Origin: an archaeon
GTDB taxonomy: Archaea; Thermoproteota; Nitrososphaeria; Nitrososphaerales; CADDZS01
DNA: 24,403 bases
Direction of reading: 5' to 3'
Assembly: GCA_021806865.1 (NCBI GenBank)
Contig: JAKAPU010000024.1
Coordinates: 1-24,403, forward strand
In this document: in pieces, positions 22,132-24,403 of the stretch
Position numbering within the stretch: the first letter of the stretch is position 1
Layout: each line of letters begins with the position of its first letter
Notes under the pieces: model-generated
Database searches by the model: none
What the model saw: only the letters and a program-made list of their open reading frames with translations
Told to the model about the DNA's origin: nothing
Made by a program: the position numbers and the translations under genes

Positions 22132-23405
22132 CTAAGCGAAGCAGCAGGAATTCCGATGTCGTGACGATGGTGTTCGCCTTTCCACGAAATTAAATTGACT
22201 GAGGAGTATGCTCTCGCAGTTGATTCGTCGAGAGTCTCGCCTGCAGCTGTGACGCACAGAACACGACCACCGTTTGTTCGGAGTATTCCGTTCGTTCTTT
22301 TCGTACCGGAGTGAAAAATTACTGTCTGTTCAACTTTTTCGGCTCTTTCGATACCTGCAATTTCGTCGCCGGTTCTTGGATTTGAAGGATAGCCCTCAGA
22401 ACACATTACGACTGCAGAGAACCAAAGCTTGCTCCATCGCAGATCAATGTCAGCGATACTCGGCCAACCAGGGTACTGAGCCACAGATAACACTGGTTCG
22501 AGCAGGTCTGTCTCTAATCTTGGAATTATCACCTGCGTCTCTGGGTCACCCAGTCTGGAATTGAACTCGATCACCTTTGGACCTGATGATGTCAGCATCA
22601 ATCCGACATAAAGGAAACCACGAAAGCCCGTCAGGCGCACGATTGGTCGTACTACTCTTTGCATCACGTCTTCAATCTCTCGGTCACCAAAACGCAAAGC
22701 CGGAGAGTACGCTCCCATCCCACCAGTGTTCGGTCCCTTGTCACCGTCCAACGCTCTCTTGTGATCCGTAGCTGTTCCAAAAGGGAGAACTTTGCTTCCG
22801 TCAGAAATGGTCATCAGCGAAATTTCTCGCCCCTCGAGCTTCTCTTCCACAACTATCTCTGATCCAGATTCCCCAAAGATTCTATCCTTCAACACTGAGC
22901 GAATCGCCCGCTCTGCGTCGTCCGGTGACGAACAGACAAACACGCCCTTCCCGGCAGCGAGCCCATCGGCTTTCACAACGACCCGTCCACTCTGTCGATA
23001 GGCGTAGTCTATTGCTTTCTCTGCTTCTGAGAACACTTGAAATTGAGCTGTTGGAATGTTATTTCCGCGCATCATTTCTTTGGCATAGGACTTGCTCCAT
23101 TCCAGCTTTGCTTGATCGCGAGTGGGTCCTGCGATTGGCAATTGTCTCTCAGAAAAATAGTCGACAATTCCGCTAGACAACGGCACTTCTGGGCCTACAA
23201 GTGTCACACAGGAATTTTTCATTGCAAATTCAGATAGGCCTGCAAAGTCGTTAGCCTTGATTTCGACATTAAGTTCCTCAGTTCCACCATTGCCGGGTGC
23301 AACGAAGACCTTGCCAACTAGATCGCTTTGAGAGAGCTTCCATGCAAGCGCATGTTCACGGCCCCCAGAACCTATCACCAGCAGGTTGTAATTGGCATTG
23401 ACCAT
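22128..23405 (-). CDS. purD: Phosphoribosylamine-glycine ligase PurD (GAR synthetase)
   Basis: ATP-grasp enzyme of 425 residues joining phosphoribosylamine to glycine. Seen: N-terminal VIGSGGREHALAWKL, VAPGNGG, VKADGLAAGKGV ATP loop, GPNTGGMGAYSP and EFNSRLGDPETQ metal and ATP site. The length is typical (420-430). It is stand-alone, not fused to PurM or PurN as in animals. The ATG at 23405 lies 14 nt after the purF stop; its own stop overlaps purN by 4 nt. It acts on the unstable PurF product, so co-transcription makes sense. Confidence 0.95.
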   Translation of the reverse strand: MVNANYNLLVIGSGGREHALAWKLSQSDLVGKVFVAPGNGGTEELNVEIKANDFAGLSEFAMKNSCVTLVGPEVPLSSGIVDYFSERQLPIAGPTRDQAKLEWSKSYAKEMMRGNNIPTAQFQVFSEAEKAIDYAYRQSGRVVVKADGLAAGKGVFVCSSPDDAERAIRSVLKDRIFGESGSEIVVEEKLEGREISLMTISDGSKVLPFGTATDHKRALDGDKGPNTGGMGAYSPALRFGDREIEDVMQRVVRPIVRLTGFRGFLYVGLMLTSSGPKVIEFNSRLGDPETQVIIPRLETDLLEPVLSVAQYPGWPSIADIDLRWSKLWFSAVVMCSEGYPSNPRTGDEIAGIERAEKVEQTVIFHSGTKRTNGILRTNGGRVLCVTAAGETLDESTARAYSSVNLISWKGEHHRHDIGIPAASLR

Positions 23406-23419
23406 TTTCGTTTGTCACT

Positions 23420-24403
23420 CTACTGGTTTCGCTCGTAGATTCTCTTGCCACCTTCTGAAAAACCACTAACGTATTTCTTCCTGATTTCTCTTGCAAGTCT
23501 GTGGGCTTCCTTTGTTGGGTACTTTCCTGTCACACAAGCGAGGCACAATTGGTTTTGCTTCAGGCCTATAGCCTTCACAAGGCCTTCCTCTCTTTGATAG
23601 TTAACTGAGTCAGCTCCAATCCAATTCGAAATTTCTTCAGGAGTCAGTCTCGCTCCCAAAAGCTCCCCGTAAGTTGACATGTCAACTCCATAAAGACAGG
23701 GATTGGATATCTTGGGAAAAGTCACGTAGACATCGACTCTCTTTGCGCCGGCATTCCGAAGCTTCCCTATGTTTATCCTAGTCGTGTCTCCGCGCACTAT
23801 GCTGTCTTCGACAACCGCCACATTCTTTCCATCGACTTCCCTGGACACAATATTCATCTTCTTGTCGATTACGTTATTCCTGTCTCCTTTACCAGATATG
23901 AACGCACGCCTGGTGACGTACCTGTTCTTCCTCACTGCTCGCTCCCATGGAAGCCCGGTCGAAACGTGCAACGAGTAGGCAGCATCATCGGCGGTCTCTG
24001 GCATTGAGACGATGATGTCGTCGTGCTCAAGCTTTCTCTTGAAGTCTACTGCAAGCCTCTGTGCAAATGCCTCTCTGATCTTGTATGTAGGGACTGTGGT
24101 TCCGTTGAGTATCGTATCAGGTCTGGAAAAATATGCAAACTCGAAGGCACAGAGTGCCGGTTTTGGTCTTCTGATTTGCCTCCGGTGTACTTTCCCACTT
24201 GGAGAAACTGACACAAGCTCGCCTGGTTTTACGTACTCGTACTTGTCAAAACCATTGATGTCAAGTGCAGGAGTTTCAGATGCAAACGCTACTAAGCCCT
24301 CTCTAATCCCAAAACAATAGGGACGGATCCCATGTACATCTCTAAAAGCATGGAGCTGGCCATCAGAATCAAGGATCATTGCCGAATAGGCGCCCTCTAC
24401 TTT
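23420..24403 (-). CDS. purF: Amidophosphoribosyltransferase PurF, 5' end cut by window edge
   Basis: The visible 327 residues are the C-terminal two thirds of PurF, which makes phosphoribosylamine from PRPP and glutamine, the committed step. The frame is open to the window edge (it begins KVEGAYSAMIL), so the N-terminal catalytic Cys of the glutaminase domain is outside. Seen: HGIRPYCFG, a PRPP-binding motif VVEDSIVRGDTT, DMSTYGELLGA and CLACVTGKYP. In the PRPP loop the usual RGTTS reads RGDTT, a like-for-like length substitution at a phosphate-contacting position. PurD follows after 14 nt. The cysteines seen do not form a clear four-cysteine Fe-S site. Confidence 0.93.
   Translation of the reverse strand, partial: KVEGAYSAMILDSDGQLHAFRDVHGIRPYCFGIREGLVAFASETPALDINGFDKYEYVKPGELVSVSPSGKVHRRQIRRPKPALCAFEFAYFSRPDTILNGTTVPTYKIREAFAQRLAVDFKRKLEHDDIIVSMPETADDAAYSLHVSTGLPWERAVRKNRYVTRRAFISGKGDRNNVIDKKMNIVSREVDGKNVAVVEDSIVRGDTTRINIGKLRNAGAKRVDVYVTFPKISNPCLYGVDMSTYGELLGARLTPEEISNWIGADSVNYQREEGLVKAIGLKQNQLCLACVTGKYPTKEAHRLAREIRKKYVSGFSEGGKRIYERNQ

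Overview
The window looks like a piece of an archaeal chromosome, about 45-50% GC by eye, gene-dense, with no phage or transposon genes. The archaeal signs are a CTP-dependent riboflavin kinase with a winged-helix domain, an archaeal-type FAD synthetase, a translin/TRAX homologue, a nuclease resembling archaeal Holliday junction resolvase, AT-rich TATA-like boxes about 20-35 nt upstream of several starts, and frequent TTG/GTG starts. FolD and PurN with translin and QueC would fit a Nitrososphaeria (thaumarchaeal) lineage, but that placement is inference.

Layout. (1) 1-4686, flavin locus: an energy-coupling-factor (ECF) vitamin importer (S component, EcfA1, EcfA2, EcfT), an FAD synthetase with an N-terminal winged-helix-like region, and a convergent RbkR-type riboflavin kinase/regulator. 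The S component has no assigned substrate by itself; its neighbours and RibU-like sequence suggest riboflavin. (2) 4741-7540, mostly RNA/DNA-related or unassigned genes: a TRAX-like RNase, an acidic-tailed unknown protein, a PD-(D/E)xK nuclease, a 52-residue zinc-ribbon protein, a TPR-like protein and a hotdog thioesterase. (3) 7602-9582: stand-alone NAD(P)HX epimerase overlapping a metallo-beta-lactamase hydrolase, then QueC (preQ0 synthesis) on the other strand. (4) 9688-12870: SDR dehydrogenase, glycerate 2-kinase and a KDG-aldolase-like DapA-family enzyme, resembling a non-phosphorylative Entner-Doudoroff or sugar-acid module. (5) 13024-24403, purine island: plus-strand purE-purC-purB-purM-purS-purL-purQ meets minus-strand purF-purD-purN-folD tail to tail at a shared CTAG (20479-20482).

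Together the purine genes cover every step from PRPP to AICAR, with FolD able to supply 10-formyl-tetrahydrofolate for PurN. PurE looks like a class II (CO2-using, PurK-independent) AIR carboxylase and sits beside purC, the two activities that are fused in animal PAICS. The last steps to IMP are not in the window.

Architecture. Co-directional genes are often coupled by 4-nt ATGA/GTGA overlaps (ecfA2/ecfT, nnrE/MBL, purL/purQ, purD/purN). All four convergent junctions have overlapping coding ends. The longest non-coding stretch is 214 nt (5470-5683); no gap exceeds 300 nt. I saw no tRNA, rRNA, CRISPR array, insertion sequence or integrase.
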